Origin: Azonexus hydrophilus
Lineage (GTDB): Bacteria; Pseudomonadota; Gammaproteobacteria; Burkholderiales; Rhodocyclaceae
NCBI RefSeq assembly: GCF_001956855.1
Contig: NZ_MTHD01000002.1
Span: forward strand, 310,001-374,000
Direction of reading: 5' to 3'
DNA length: 64,000 nt
Shown here: in pieces, positions 1-8,779 of the stretch
How the letters are laid out: the number at the start of each line of letters is the position of its first letter
Numbering within the stretch: position 1 is the first letter of the stretch
The notes under the pieces: model-generated
Databases searched by the model: none
Told to the model about the DNA's origin: nothing
The model's input: only the letters and a program-made list of their open reading frames with translations
Made by a program: the position numbers and the translations under genes

Positions 1-488
1 ATCGGCAGGACCGGGATTCCGGCGGCGCGCCCCAGGATGGGTTGGCCGATGGCAGCTTTGCCACGCAAGGCTTGCTGGAAGTAATCGCGATCGCTGGCGC
101 TGCTGCCGACACGTTCCGGCAGCGCGGGGTAATCGGAAATCACCACGCCGTTGGTATCGAGCACGACCAGGCCGCGTGAGAACAGCGGGTTCAGGTCGTG
201 GCGTTCACCCAGCCAGGCTTGCAAGGCTTGTGGCTTGCCCAGCAGTGCCAGTGGAAAGGTCTTTGCCACGTGCGCCAGAAAATCGCGGCGGACGATGATG
301 TCGCGGTCGACATCCTGCGCGACATAATTGGCAATGGTCAGTAGCTGGGCTGAGGTCAGTTCGGTGACGTCCTTGCGCAGGTAATCAGTCAGGAAGACGA
401 CGCGGCCGAGCGCGCCGACCAGCAGCAGCACGGTGCCGAGGATGATGATGCGGGTGGTCAGGCTGTTCAGGGAGAAACGAAACATCAT
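1..488 (-). CDS. Cache-domain membrane sensor, N-terminal part (runs off the window)
   Basis: The reading frame opens at an ATGATG and stays open to the window edge for 162 codons. It begins MMFRFSLNSL, followed by a membrane segment at about residues 12-32 (TRIIILGTVLLLVGALGRVV) and then an extracytoplasmic region. Near the edge lies an SDRDYFQQAL stretch followed by a GIPVL turn, which is typical of dCache_1 ligand-binding domains. Such N-termini occur in histidine kinases, diguanylate cyclases and chemoreceptors; the output domain lies outside the window, so the enzymatic class cannot be said. The start ATG overlaps the stop of the upstream radical SAM gene as ATGA, so the two are probably translationally coupled. 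Confidence 0.7.
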   Translation of the reverse strand, partial: MMFRFSLNSLTTRIIILGTVLLLVGALGRVVFLTDYLRKDVTELTSAQLLTIANYVAQDVDRDIIVRRDFLAHVAKTFPLALLGKPQALQAWLGERHDLNPLFSRGLVVLDTNGVVISDYPALPERVGSSASDRDYFQQALRGKAAIGQPILGRAAGIPVLP

Positions 489-2404
489 TGTTGTGTGCCG
501 CTCAGTGCCTTGGCGATGAAATTGCGTCCGACCCGTGGCCGTGGCACGCGTTCGTCGAACCATGCGCGAACATCGTCATCTAGACCGATGCCATGCATGT
601 AGTTGTACAGCGCCTTGTTCAAGGCCCGGCCGAGACTGCTGTGGTCGACGCCGGTCGGATCGATGAATTCGACGTCGTTGCGGGCAAACTTCCCCGCCGG
701 CAAGGGCTTGAGGCGGATACCGTATTCGCCCGGGTTGAGGCCGACCGGCGAATGCACGGTGCAGGCAAAACGGTGGAAGTAACCGGACTGGATGCAGCCT
801 TCGGCAAATAGCTGGCGCACGTATTCCAGCGCGTCGACAGTGTCATGCTGTGTTTGCGTCGGGAAGCCGTACATCAGGTAGGCATGGACCAGTATCCCGG
901 CATCGGTGAAGGCGCGGGTGACACGGGCAACCTGATCGACCGAGACGCCTTTCTTCATCAGTTGCAGCAGACGATCCGAGGCCACTTCCAGACCGCCGGA
1001 TATGGCGATGCAGCCGCTGTCGGCCAGTTGCAGGCAGAGTTCCGGCGTGAACGACTTCTCGAAGCGGATGTTGCCCCACCACGAGATCGCCAGGTTGCGC
1101 CGTTGCAACTCTTCGGCCATGGCGCGCAGGGCTTTGGGCGGCGCGGCTTCATCGACAAAATGGAAGCCGGTATGGCCGGTTTCGTCGATGATGCGCTCGA
1201 TCCGGTCGACCAGCGTCGTGGCGCTGGCCGCTTCGAAGCGCGATATGTAGTCGAGGCTGACGTCACAGAAGCTGCATTTCTTCCAGTAGCAGCCATGGGC
1301 CACGGTGAGCTTGTTCCAGTGCCCGTCCGACCACAGCCGGTGCATCGGATTGAGCATGTCGAGCAGTGACAGGTAACGGTCGAGCGGCAGGCCATCCCAG
1401 GTCGGCGTACCGACCTCGTCGAAGGGAATGTCCGGTTCGCCGCAGTTGAAATAACGGACTTCGCCATCGACCCGGGTGAAGGTGCGGACGAGGTTGAGCC
1501 GCGGGCGCTTGCCGGACAGGTGTTCGAACAGCGCCAACAACGGCGTCTCGCCATCGTCGAGCGTGACGTAATCGAAATGATCGAAGACCCGGGGTTCGGC
1601 CAGTTCGCGCAATTCGGTATTGACGTAACCGCCGCCCAGTACGGTGACGATGCGGGGGTACTTGCGCTTGATCGTCCGGGCAATGCGGAAGGCTGCATAG
1701 ACCGAGCCGGGGAAGGGGACGGAAATCAGCAAAATATCCGGATTGTTGCGGTCGACCGCAGCAATTGCCAGTTTTTCCAGCGTTTCATCGACCAACGTCC
1801 TGGGCGCGGCCAGCGCGCTGGCCAGCGGCTCGAAACTGGCCTGGCTCTGCGCCAGCGACTCGGCGTAGCGGACGAATTCGAAGCGCGTGTCGACGGCTTC
1901 GCGCAGCACGTCGGACAGGTCGTTGAGATACAGCGTTGCCAGGTGCCGTGCCCGGTCCTGCACACCCAGGGCGCCGAAAGCCCAGGCCAGCGGGTCGCCA
2001 CCGTCGTCGTCGACGTAATTGTCGAGCGCGGCAAAACGCGGGCCTTCCGGTAGGAAGGCGCGGGTGCAGATGCGGTGCGCAATCGAGCCGTCACGTCCCT
2101 GCAGCAGCGCGATCGCCGGGCCGATCGTGGCGAGGTAGCGGTCGAACTGATTGAGGAAGGTCTTCAGCGTCGGCGAGCGCTTCTTGCCGGGAATCGCCTC
2201 GGCCGCCGCCCTGATCTTCGGCAGTCCGGCCGGTGACAGCAGATCGAGGACCAGAGCCAGTGCCAGGTCCGCCTGCTCGGCGACGAAACCACGCGAACGC
2301 AGGAAACCGGTCAGATACGCCGTTGCCGGGTAGGGCGTGTTCAATTGCGTCATCGGCGGGATGAGCGACAGGATGCGGGGGCAGGCAGGGAAAGCGACAG
2401 TCAT
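485..2404 (-). CDS. B12-binding radical SAM protein
   Basis: 639 residues from the chosen start. The N-terminal ~290 residues look like a cobalamin-binding Rossmann domain (ILLISVPFPGSVYAAF and VLGGGYVNTEL segments), and the radical SAM core starts with C372-YWKK-C377-SF-C380, the expected 4Fe-4S/SAM ligand triad, here as CX4CX2C rather than the classical CX3CX2C. Family members do methylations or other radical rearrangements; the substrate cannot be told from sequence. A start 60 bases further upstream is possible on paper, but that ATG directly follows the U-tract of the preceding gene's terminator, so 2404 is preferred. Its stop overlaps the start of the Cache sensor gene. Confidence 0.85.
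   Translation of the reverse strand: MTVAFPACPRILSLIPPMTQLNTPYPATAYLTGFLRSRGFVAEQADLALALVLDLLSPAGLPKIRAAAEAIPGKKRSPTLKTFLNQFDRYLATIGPAIALLQGRDGSIAHRICTRAFLPEGPRFAALDNYVDDDGGDPLAWAFGALGVQDRARHLATLYLNDLSDVLREAVDTRFEFVRYAESLAQSQASFEPLASALAAPRTLVDETLEKLAIAAVDRNNPDILLISVPFPGSVYAAFRIARTIKRKYPRIVTVLGGGYVNTELRELAEPRVFDHFDYVTLDDGETPLLALFEHLSGKRPRLNLVRTFTRVDGEVRYFNCGEPDIPFDEVGTPTWDGLPLDRYLSLLDMLNPMHRLWSDGHWNKLTVAHGCYWKKCSFCDVSLDYISRFEAASATTLVDRIERIIDETGHTGFHFVDEAAPPKALRAMAEELQRRNLAISWWGNIRFEKSFTPELCLQLADSGCIAISGGLEVASDRLLQLMKKGVSVDQVARVTRAFTDAGILVHAYLMYGFPTQTQHDTVDALEYVRQLFAEGCIQSGYFHRFACTVHSPVGLNPGEYGIRLKPLPAGKFARNDVEFIDPTGVDHSSLGRALNKALYNYMHGIGLDDDVRAWFDERVPRPRVGRNFIAKALSGTQQ
1748..1759. repeat. Iterated palindrome GCGGTCGACCGC, copy 1
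   Basis: Exact copy of the 12-base palindrome inside the B12-binding part of the radical SAM gene, flanked by TT upstream and AGCAA downstream so that the dyad is almost TTGCGGTCGACCGCAA. Here it is read as Ala-Val-Asp-Arg. Confidence 0.8.
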
Positions 2405-2464
2405 GGCCGACAGTTTACCTGTGCCAGCCTGGGTTCGGCGCAAGCCGGGATGGCTGGCGAGCAT

Positions 2465-2495
2465 AAAAAAAGCGGTCCTGCAAAGGGACCGCTTT
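2465..2495 (-). terminator. Rho-independent terminator
   Basis: Perfect 10-bp stem AAAGCGGTCC / GGACCGCTTT with a 7-base loop. On the minus strand the stem is followed by a run of Ts, so it ends the transcript of the repeat protein gene that stops at 2533. Confidence 0.85.
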
Positions 2496-2532
2496 CCGGT
2501 GAAAAGCGAGAAACCAGGCGGCGCTTGCCGTT

Positions 2533-3234
2533 TTACACGCCAGCCGATGCCTGTTTCTGCTTGTTGTACTGCTCAAGTGCGCGCTGGGTACCGTAGGAAA
2601 TCGCATCTTCCACGGAATTGAACTGGCGACGCGTCGACCGATTGCTGGCTTCGCTGGTGCTCGATGCCTGATTGCTGGCTGTTGTTTCATTGCCTGTCTG
2701 GCGTACGCTGCCAGCCTGTTCTGCAGCCCGGCTGGCACCGTAGGCGAGGGCCTCGTCGATCGAGGCGAACTGCTTGCGTTCGCTGCGATTGCTGGCTGTC
2801 GTGCTGCGTGCCGGTTCTGTCGTGGTGGCGTTGTCGTTTGCAGCCGTCTGTCTCGTCGTCCTGGCAGAAGCCTGTTCCGCAGCGCGACTGGTGCCATAGG
2901 CAATGGCTTCATCAACCGAGGCAAATTGCTGTCTTTCCGGCCGTGAAGTCGTGGCGCTGGAACCTGCGGAAGCGCTGCGCTGGGTATTTTCCGACTGCGC
3001 CCTGGCGACGCCCTCGGGGCTCAGCGTGACCTTGGTGGATGACGTGCTGCCCTGCGCCTGTCCACCGGAAACCTTCTGCAAGGCACTTTGCAAACCCGAA
3101 GTATCGGCACCGATGGCCGATGCCATTTTTTCAGCCGACTTGAGACTGCTGGTCAGCGAAGTCATCGACCTTTCGGCACGCTGGTTCCGATAGGCTTCCT
3201 GGCTGGAAGTGCTTGAATTGATGGCGGTAGACAT
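2533..3234 (-). CDS. Low-complexity protein with three 21-residue repeats
   Basis: 233 residues, not recognised as a known family. The sequence is rich in Ser, Thr, Ala and Gln with no signal peptide or membrane segment. It holds three copies of a unit of the form R-x-Q-F-x-S-(V/I)-(D/E)-(E/D)-A-(I/L)-x-Y-G-(T/A)-x-R-A-x-E-Q at residues about 101-121, 153-173 and 202-222, separated by unstructured Ser/Thr linkers. A TLSPEGVARAQ stretch lies at about 70-80. The repeats look like short amphipathic helices on flexible linkers, which suggests a scaffold or binding protein, but this is inference. The gene is monocistronic with its own terminator downstream. Confidence 0.7.
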   Translation of the reverse strand: MSTAINSSTSSQEAYRNQRAERSMTSLTSSLKSAEKMASAIGADTSGLQSALQKVSGGQAQGSTSSTKVTLSPEGVARAQSENTQRSASAGSSATTSRPERQQFASVDEAIAYGTSRAAEQASARTTRQTAANDNATTTEPARSTTASNRSERKQFASIDEALAYGASRAAEQAGSVRQTGNETTASNQASSTSEASNRSTRRQFNSVEDAISYGTQRALEQYNKQKQASAGV

Positions 3235-3550
3235 GATTGCCTCTGACTGGAAAATACGCTATCGACTGTCGACTGACAGGGATACATTGATACTGTATGC
3301 CATCACCTGCGAATGTGCAAAGTCTGGATGGTTTTTGCTGGGTGAACCGCCCTTGCTGGCGCACCAACTGCCATCAACATCGACAGTTCGCTGTTGCGGC
3401 GTTGGATTGCGGTCCACCGGAATGCTGCATCAACGCGCAGGGCGCGGCCTCGTCGAGAGCGAAAAAAGTTTCGGCGCCGGCGGCGATTCAAACAGGGAAA
3501 GCCAGCTATTCAGCAGTGATTTGGCGTGTAATTTCATAGGGTGTTGAAGA
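3235..3550. other. Intergenic stretch without a supported gene
   Basis: 316 bases. It carries only short overlapping frames on both strands without a credible ribosome-binding site. The right-hand part of the repeat protein's promoter region contains an inverted repeat CTGTC-GACT-GACAG at 3266-3279, which may be an operator. A near-match to the iterated palindrome (TTGCGGTCCACCG) lies around 3408-3420. Nothing else was recognised. Confidence 0.5.
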
Positions 3551-3997
3551 CTATTTGCTGTACTCCAGCAGAAGCTCTCGAATCTCATCCTTCGTTAGAT
3601 AGCTAGATTTCAAAATTGCAGCGAGTTCACTTTTGCCAAGTGGATATCCAGTCAACAGCTTTTTTACCTCGCCCTGATCTGGAGGAAAAGCTGTTAGTGG
3701 GTCGAGCCAGAATTTATCTGTTGCCTCTTGGGAATCAAGACGAACCCCTTCAACATTGAAATAAACCTTGTACCGCACGAATCCCTCAGGAAACGCTTGG
3801 TCGAAATAAAGACTGGTTCCCGCAGGTAATATGTATTGATGGTTCTCAGCACCTGAGCCATTGAATAGTAGCGGAGCTTGAAGCTTGTGAACGAGAGGCA
3901 TGGATTGCTCCTTGATAATTTGATAGGTCAAAAATGTGCCGAAACAGAAAGCAAGGGCAGCTATGACCACATAATGGAAAAAACCTCTATCTTCCAT
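3551..3997 (-). CDS. Membrane-anchored small protein, candidate T6SS immunity protein
   Basis: 148 residues. One N-terminal membrane helix (about residues 9-26, YVVIAALAFCFGTFLTYQ) followed by a periplasmic-looking domain; no recognised family. It starts 11 bases after the stop of the candidate effector and ends the vgrG transcription unit. Both genes are visibly poorer in G+C than their neighbours, as is common for effector/immunity pairs. Its topology, with a single anchor and a periplasmic domain, would suit neutralising an effector delivered to the periplasm. The immunity role is inferred from position, size and topology only. Confidence 0.5.
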   Translation of the reverse strand: MEDRGFFHYVVIAALAFCFGTFLTYQIIKEQSMPLVHKLQAPLLFNGSGAENHQYILPAGTSLYFDQAFPEGFVRYKVYFNVEGVRLDSQEATDKFWLDPLTAFPPDQGEVKKLLTGYPLGKSELAAILKSSYLTKDEIRELLLEYSK

Positions 3998-4008
3998 GAT
4001 TGAAAGCC

Positions 4009-4710
4009 TTATTTTGTGCCGCCATAGGTATCGATGCGCGCAGGTTTTTGTACTGGCTTTGTCGAAAGAAACGTTTCGAGATTTGCTGGTAAAAACATCC
4101 TTGTGGGGGTTCCTCCGCCCACTGTTCTCATTGCCAATCGTTCGCTGAGGGTCATAACAGCGTCCGGTTTGATAAACGATGAACTACCCTCTTCAAAATT
4201 CGGAATGGCCTTTTCAGCCCCATCCAAGCTGAGAGTCGTGCAGTTGTAGCCAAGGGCCTGATAGTTCGCTTTTAGACGATAAACCTTAAGACCATTACGC
4301 CCCCTCTCCGCCTCTGGACGTGGAGTAGCCCCATCAATAATGGACTTGTAGTAATTGTTGATTGCCGATGCCTGGTGATCAAAAATCAAAAAAACAAAGC
4401 CGGAAGTTCGCCTGCCAGTGGCATTCTCGCCCGCAATATACAGTGAGAAATTAGACCAGACACGCAGAATGCCCTCTCCCTCAGCACCAAAGTCACCAGT
4501 AACCCGCCCATACCTGCCAAAGTCATAGATAGTGTCTGAGCCCCTTGTCTTGACGCGAATTGCCGTGTGGCCGTATCGATGCTCGGTTCGATCCAAAGTA
4601 TAGGGCCCTCCTACCAGAATATGCATTTCCGATGACGGCGTTAGCTTGTCATCGGCAACGCTGCCACGACGATCATTGGTCAATGGCTGAAACGGCTTTG
4701 ACTTATCCAT
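4009..4710 (-). CDS. Candidate type VI effector, cysteine-hydrolase-like
   Basis: 233 residues, beginning inside the last codons of vgrG (8-base overlap), so it is translated with the spike protein. A conserved-looking YGHTAIRV segment with H48 is followed by YDFGRYGRV at 62-70, and a GYNCTTLSLDG segment carries C157. This His-first, Cys-later order is that of circularly permuted NlpC/P60 (LRAT/YiiX-like) hydrolases, which act as amidases or lipases. No signal peptide is present, as expected for VgrG-loaded cargo. Base composition is lower in G+C than vgrG. The catalytic assignment is inference from motif order; alternatives include another cysteine hydrolase fold. Confidence 0.5.
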   Translation of the reverse strand: MDKSKPFQPLTNDRRGSVADDKLTPSSEMHILVGGPYTLDRTEHRYGHTAIRVKTRGSDTIYDFGRYGRVTGDFGAEGEGILRVWSNFSLYIAGENATGRRTSGFVFLIFDHQASAINNYYKSIIDGATPRPEAERGRNGLKVYRLKANYQALGYNCTTLSLDGAEKAIPNFEEGSSSFIKPDAVMTLSERLAMRTVGGGTPTRMFLPANLETFLSTKPVQKPARIDTYGGTK

Positions 4711-7447
4711 GCCGCAATCCTTCTGGCGGTAACTCTCCCCAGTACACCTTGATCTGTTCGGGATTCATCGTCGCTATACGCATGGTCTTCCCTTCGAAGT
4801 CGGTGAGGCCATAGAACACATCACCATCGCCCGTCTCAATCTTGTAAGGCAAATCCGGGATGGCTTCTCCAGTCAGCGAATTGATGGCGCGAGCCTGTTC
4901 GTCATACATCTTCACCCGCGAATCCGGCAACCCCTCCATCACCGCCGCCCCTCTCCCCGGCCCGACAAACGCGTTGTTACTCCCCTTCACCGAGAATGTT
5001 CCCGGACAGGCGAAGGTGATGTTGGCGCCTTCAAGGGTGACTGAAGATTTTCCGCCGACGAGGCGGATCTGCTGGTTGGCGAGGATGTGGATTTCGTCGT
5101 TCGAACTGGTAATCGTGACGGACTGATCGGCGAGGATTTCGAGCTGGTCGGTGTGGGCCTGGATGGTGTGGCTGCCGGCCTGGGCGATGCTCTTGATGCC
5201 GCCGGCGTGGCTGAACCAGCTGACGGCTTCGCCGACGGTGATGGCCAGGGTGTGGGCGGTGGCGATGTGGAAGTCCTGCTGGATGGTGGCGTGCAGGTTG
5301 GCGCCGGCGAAGAGCAGGGTGCTGGCGGGGCTGGCCAGGGCGATGTCGCTGGGGCTTTCGGCGAGAATTGCGGCTTCGGCGAAGCGCTCGGTCGGGTCGC
5401 CCGGGGTGCGGCTGCCCGGCTGGGTTTTCTTCGCTTCCTGAGTGCTGACCGGGGCAGTGAATTTGCCGTTTTTTTGCGGGTCGACCGCAATAATGAAATC
5501 ACGCTGCCTGTCGTTGGCCTGGAGTGGCAGGGCTTGCTGCGCCCGGGCGGCGTTGCTGAGTGCAGTGGCGGTTTCTTCGCCGGCACGCATCTGGGCCACT
5601 GCCTCGGCGATGTCCATCTGGCTGGAGACGCCATTGGGACGGGCGGTGCTGGAAATCAGGATGCCTTCACCGGCGCGCACGGCGAGCCAGGCGTCGGTAC
5701 GCAGTTCGAAGCCGCTGCCACGCCAGCTGCCGCGGGTGGCCGATTCGGGCTGCTGGTGAATCAGGTGGCCGAGCGCCAGCTGGCTGGCGTTCTCGCTACT
5801 TGACAACCGGGTGCGCAATTGACCGGCAGCATCGTCGATGACCCACTGGTTGTGCCCGGCCTCGAAATTGTGGCTCATCCAGCCGGACAGCACGCCGGGA
5901 TGATTGGCGCTGGCTTCGTGGCCGGCGGAGAAAGGTGGCAGGTCGGCGCCGTTATGCAACTGGCCGGCGATGACCGGGCGGTCGATGTCGCCATCGAGAA
6001 AATCGATAAGTACCTCGGTGCCGATGCGTGGCAGGAAATGGCTGCCCCAGTTGGGGCCGGAAAGCCATTCGGCAACGCGCACCCAGGTGCCCGACTGTTC
6101 GTTGCCCGGGGCATTGCCGCGTTTGCCGGGCGCAGTCGCTGACAGCCCGCCGGCATTGGGGGTGTCGCCGCGTTGCCAGGGGAACTGGATCTTGACCCGG
6201 TGGTCACGTTCGGTAGTCAGGACGCTATCGTCGAGGCCGACGACCAGGGCGATCTGGGGCAAGGCGACGGGTTTGTCCAGCGGCAGCGGGACGAGCGGCA
6301 GCACGGCCGGCTGTGCGGCCAGGCAGTTGCGGTAGGTGCCGGCCTCGACATCGGTGCTGCCGAGCAGCTTCGCCGCCTGAGTGCCGAGATTGTTGGCGCC
6401 GTGATGGTCGACCGCAAGAATCGTGAAGCGGGCGTCGTCGGCGGTGTATTCCTCATGCTGGGCCAGCGTGAAGACCTGGCCTGCAGCGGCCTGGCGTACC
6501 GTACTGTCACCGGCAAAGCGGCGGTAGGCTGATTCCCAGGCCGCCAGGCGCTGATCTGCATGGCGACGGGCGGCGTCGCCGTCGGTGAAGCGGTAGGGGC
6601 GGGCGGCATCATGGATTTCCATGCGTGGCACCTCGCCGTTGTCGAGCGCGGAAGAGGTTTCGGCGCCGGTGGCGATCAGTGTCTTGTAATCCCAGCCGGC
6701 GACGGTGACGGCGTTGGGCAGGGCGGTGCGGCTTTCCTGCCAGGTCTGGATGGTGTCGCTGGCTTCGGTGGCGTTGTTCCGGTGAAAACGCAGGACCGGC
6801 TGCGCCAGTGTCGGTAACTCGCTGTCGCGATCAAAAATCTCCAGGCGATGGCGTGCATGCGTTGCATCATCGCCGGCCGTCGCGCTTTGGTCGTGGCTGA
6901 AACGGAAGGACAGGCCTTCCTCGGCGAGCAGGCGGCGGAGATAGTCGAGGTCGGTTTCGCGATACTGCATCGACAGGCTGTAATGGCGCAAGCGCTGGCT
7001 CACACTCTGCGCCCAGTTGGCTTGCGTGTAGTCGCTGAACACCTGCTCGAGAATCCCGATGACGTTCTTGTCCTGGAAGACATGGTTGTCGCAGCGCAGG
7101 CGCAGGAAGGCGAGCCACGGTTCCATGATCAGCCGGTAGCGGGCAAGACCGCCATCGGCCCCCAGTTGCAGTGCTTCGGTGACGTAGCCGTGCCAGACGC
7201 GCTTGCTGCCGTCGGCCTGCAACAGGCGCAGGGTGATTTCCTCGCCGGTCAGCGCCTGCGGTTCGAGCGTTGCGCTGGTGGAGATGCAATCGATTTCGAA
7301 ACGGAACAGTTCATTGACCGCTTCGCGCCCGGAAAAACGTTCAACCAGCAGCGCCGCCTCCGGCAGGGCTGTCGTGATCTCCAGCAGGCGGGCGTGTTGC
7401 GAGAGCAGGGCAGCGAAGGGGTTCAGGCTGGACATTGCTGGAGTCAT
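4703..7447 (-). CDS. vgrG: Type VI secretion spike protein VgrG with C-terminal adaptor domain
   Basis: 914 residues. The N-terminal ~380 residues form the gp27-like base-hub domain, followed by the gp5 OB fold (HRVKIQFPWQRGD ... NWGSHFLPRIGTEVLIDF, about residues 400-500) and a DUF2345 beta-helix region with ILANQQIRLVGG at its end. The last ~70 residues (from about 845, MYDEQARAINSLTGEA ... GLTDFEGKT) resemble the transthyretin-like extension known to recruit cargo effectors in other VgrGs. No other T6SS structural genes lie in the window, so this is an orphan vgrG module that must rely on an apparatus encoded elsewhere. The next two genes are its likely cargo and immunity protein. A start four codons later (MSSLNP) is possible. 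Confidence 0.93.
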   Translation of the reverse strand: MTPAMSSLNPFAALLSQHARLLEITTALPEAALLVERFSGREAVNELFRFEIDCISTSATLEPQALTGEEITLRLLQADGSKRVWHGYVTEALQLGADGGLARYRLIMEPWLAFLRLRCDNHVFQDKNVIGILEQVFSDYTQANWAQSVSQRLRHYSLSMQYRETDLDYLRRLLAEEGLSFRFSHDQSATAGDDATHARHRLEIFDRDSELPTLAQPVLRFHRNNATEASDTIQTWQESRTALPNAVTVAGWDYKTLIATGAETSSALDNGEVPRMEIHDAARPYRFTDGDAARRHADQRLAAWESAYRRFAGDSTVRQAAAGQVFTLAQHEEYTADDARFTILAVDHHGANNLGTQAAKLLGSTDVEAGTYRNCLAAQPAVLPLVPLPLDKPVALPQIALVVGLDDSVLTTERDHRVKIQFPWQRGDTPNAGGLSATAPGKRGNAPGNEQSGTWVRVAEWLSGPNWGSHFLPRIGTEVLIDFLDGDIDRPVIAGQLHNGADLPPFSAGHEASANHPGVLSGWMSHNFEAGHNQWVIDDAAGQLRTRLSSSENASQLALGHLIHQQPESATRGSWRGSGFELRTDAWLAVRAGEGILISSTARPNGVSSQMDIAEAVAQMRAGEETATALSNAARAQQALPLQANDRQRDFIIAVDPQKNGKFTAPVSTQEAKKTQPGSRTPGDPTERFAEAAILAESPSDIALASPASTLLFAGANLHATIQQDFHIATAHTLAITVGEAVSWFSHAGGIKSIAQAGSHTIQAHTDQLEILADQSVTITSSNDEIHILANQQIRLVGGKSSVTLEGANITFACPGTFSVKGSNNAFVGPGRGAAVMEGLPDSRVKMYDEQARAINSLTGEAIPDLPYKIETGDGDVFYGLTDFEGKTMRIATMNPEQIKVYWGELPPEGLRHG

Positions 7448-7563
7448 GATGACGACGGAATGGCGATTGCATCATGACAATGTCACTGTGGTCAAGCTTT
7501 CAAGCATTTGCCGGGAGTTTTCATGGTGCTCCGGGCGTGGCTATCCGCTGTTTTGAAGCGCTA

Positions 7564-7583
7564 TACTGTTGATATGAACAGTA
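7564..7583 (+). promoter_or_regulatory. LexA (SOS) box overlapping the dinB start
   Basis: TACTGTTGATATGAACAGTA fits the SOS consensus TACTGT-N8-ACAGTA in every defined position. The preferred dinB start codon (7574-7576) lies in the N8 spacer. TATACT at 7562-7567 resembles a -10 element, so LexA would sit directly on the promoter. Confidence 0.85.
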
Positions 7584-8725
7584 ATCGTCGAATTGCCCAT
7601 CTCGACATGGATGCTTTTTTTGCCTCGGTCGAGTTGCTGCATTATCCCGAACTGCGCGGACAGCCGGTGGTCGTTGGTGGTCGCCGGGTGGACCAGCCGC
7701 GTCCGCAGGCCGACGGCACGAGGAAATTTGCCCGTCTGCGCGACTACGCCGGGCGTGGCGTGATCACCACGTCGACCTACGAAGCGCGCGCGCTCGGTGT
7801 CTTTTCCGGCATGGGCCTGATGAAGGCTGCGCAACTGGCACCCGACGCCATCCTGCTGCCGGCGAACTTCGATGCTTACCGTGATTACTCTCGTCGCTTC
7901 AAGGCCGCTGTCGCGACGGTTGCCCCGATGATCGAGGATCGGGGCATCGACGAGATCTACATCGATCTCAGCGACATTGCGGAAGAAAGCCTGGCGCTGG
8001 CCCGACGTATCAAGCAGGCAGTTGTGGCCGCCACCGGTCTGAGCTGTTCCATCGGCATCACGCCGAACAAGCTGCTGGCCAAGATCTGCTCCGATCTCGA
8101 CAAGCCGGACGGCATCACCATTCTCGGCATGGACGAAATTCCCGGGCGGATCTGGCCGCTGCCGGCGCGCAAGATCAACGGTATCGGTCCGAAGGCGGCC
8201 GAACGGTTGGGGCGGATGGGGGTCACGACGGTCGGTGATCTGGCGGCAGTGCCGGTCGAGCAACTGGTCCGCCACTTCGGCCGGAGCAGCGGTCGCTGGC
8301 TGCATCAGGTGGCCCACGGCATCGACGAGCGTCCCATCGTCACCGAGCGCGATCCCAAGTCGATCAGTCGCGAAAGTACCTTCGAGCGTGACCTTGATGT
8401 CGTCCGCGACCGGCCGGAACTGTCGGCTTTCTTTACCGCGCTGTGCCAGCGCGTTGCCGAGGATCTGGCGCGCAAGGGCTTTGTCGCGCGCACCATCGGC
8501 GTCAAGCTGCGCTTTGCCGATTTCAGCAGTGTCACCCGGGACATCACCTTGCCGACGCCGCTCGCCGAAGCCATGGCGATCCGCCAGGCGGCCGGCCAGT
8601 GCCTCAAGCGCATTCCGCTGCAACAGCGCATCCGCCTGCTCGGCGTGCGGGCATCCGGCTTGTTGCCGCTGGTCGAAGCGGAGAAGCCGGCAGAAAAGGT
8701 GCAGGCGGAACTGCAACTGGGTTAG
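7574..8725 (+). CDS. dinB: DNA polymerase IV (Y family), SOS-regulated
   Basis: 383 residues from this start. Translesion polymerase: the palm begins RRIAHLDMDAFFASVE with catalytic D11, and the second acidic pair is in GIDEIYID (D126, E127). A helix-hairpin-helix stretch (INGIGPKAAERLGRMG) and a little-finger domain with SRESTFERDL follow. The LexA box across the start codon predicts induction by DNA damage. An upstream in-frame ATG at 7523, preceded by GGGAG, would add 17 residues, but these lie before the normal Y-family N-terminus and would place the operator inside the coding region; 7574 is therefore preferred. The divergent neighbour is vgrG. Confidence 0.93.
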   Translation: MNSNRRIAHLDMDAFFASVELLHYPELRGQPVVVGGRRVDQPRPQADGTRKFARLRDYAGRGVITTSTYEARALGVFSGMGLMKAAQLAPDAILLPANFDAYRDYSRRFKAAVATVAPMIEDRGIDEIYIDLSDIAEESLALARRIKQAVVAATGLSCSIGITPNKLLAKICSDLDKPDGITILGMDEIPGRIWPLPARKINGIGPKAAERLGRMGVTTVGDLAAVPVEQLVRHFGRSSGRWLHQVAHGIDERPIVTERDPKSISRESTFERDLDVVRDRPELSAFFTALCQRVAEDLARKGFVARTIGVKLRFADFSSVTRDITLPTPLAEAMAIRQAAGQCLKRIPLQQRIRLLGVRASGLLPLVEAEKPAEKVQAELQLG

Positions 8726-8779
8726 GACGCGCCCGGCGCCAGCATTTATCATTCGCCCCTTTGTCGAAACACGCCATTC

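Noticed and set aside
3209..3547. Plus-strand frames in the gap between the repeat protein and the T6SS island
   Set aside because: No ribosome-binding site, no protein-like composition; several frames overlap one another.
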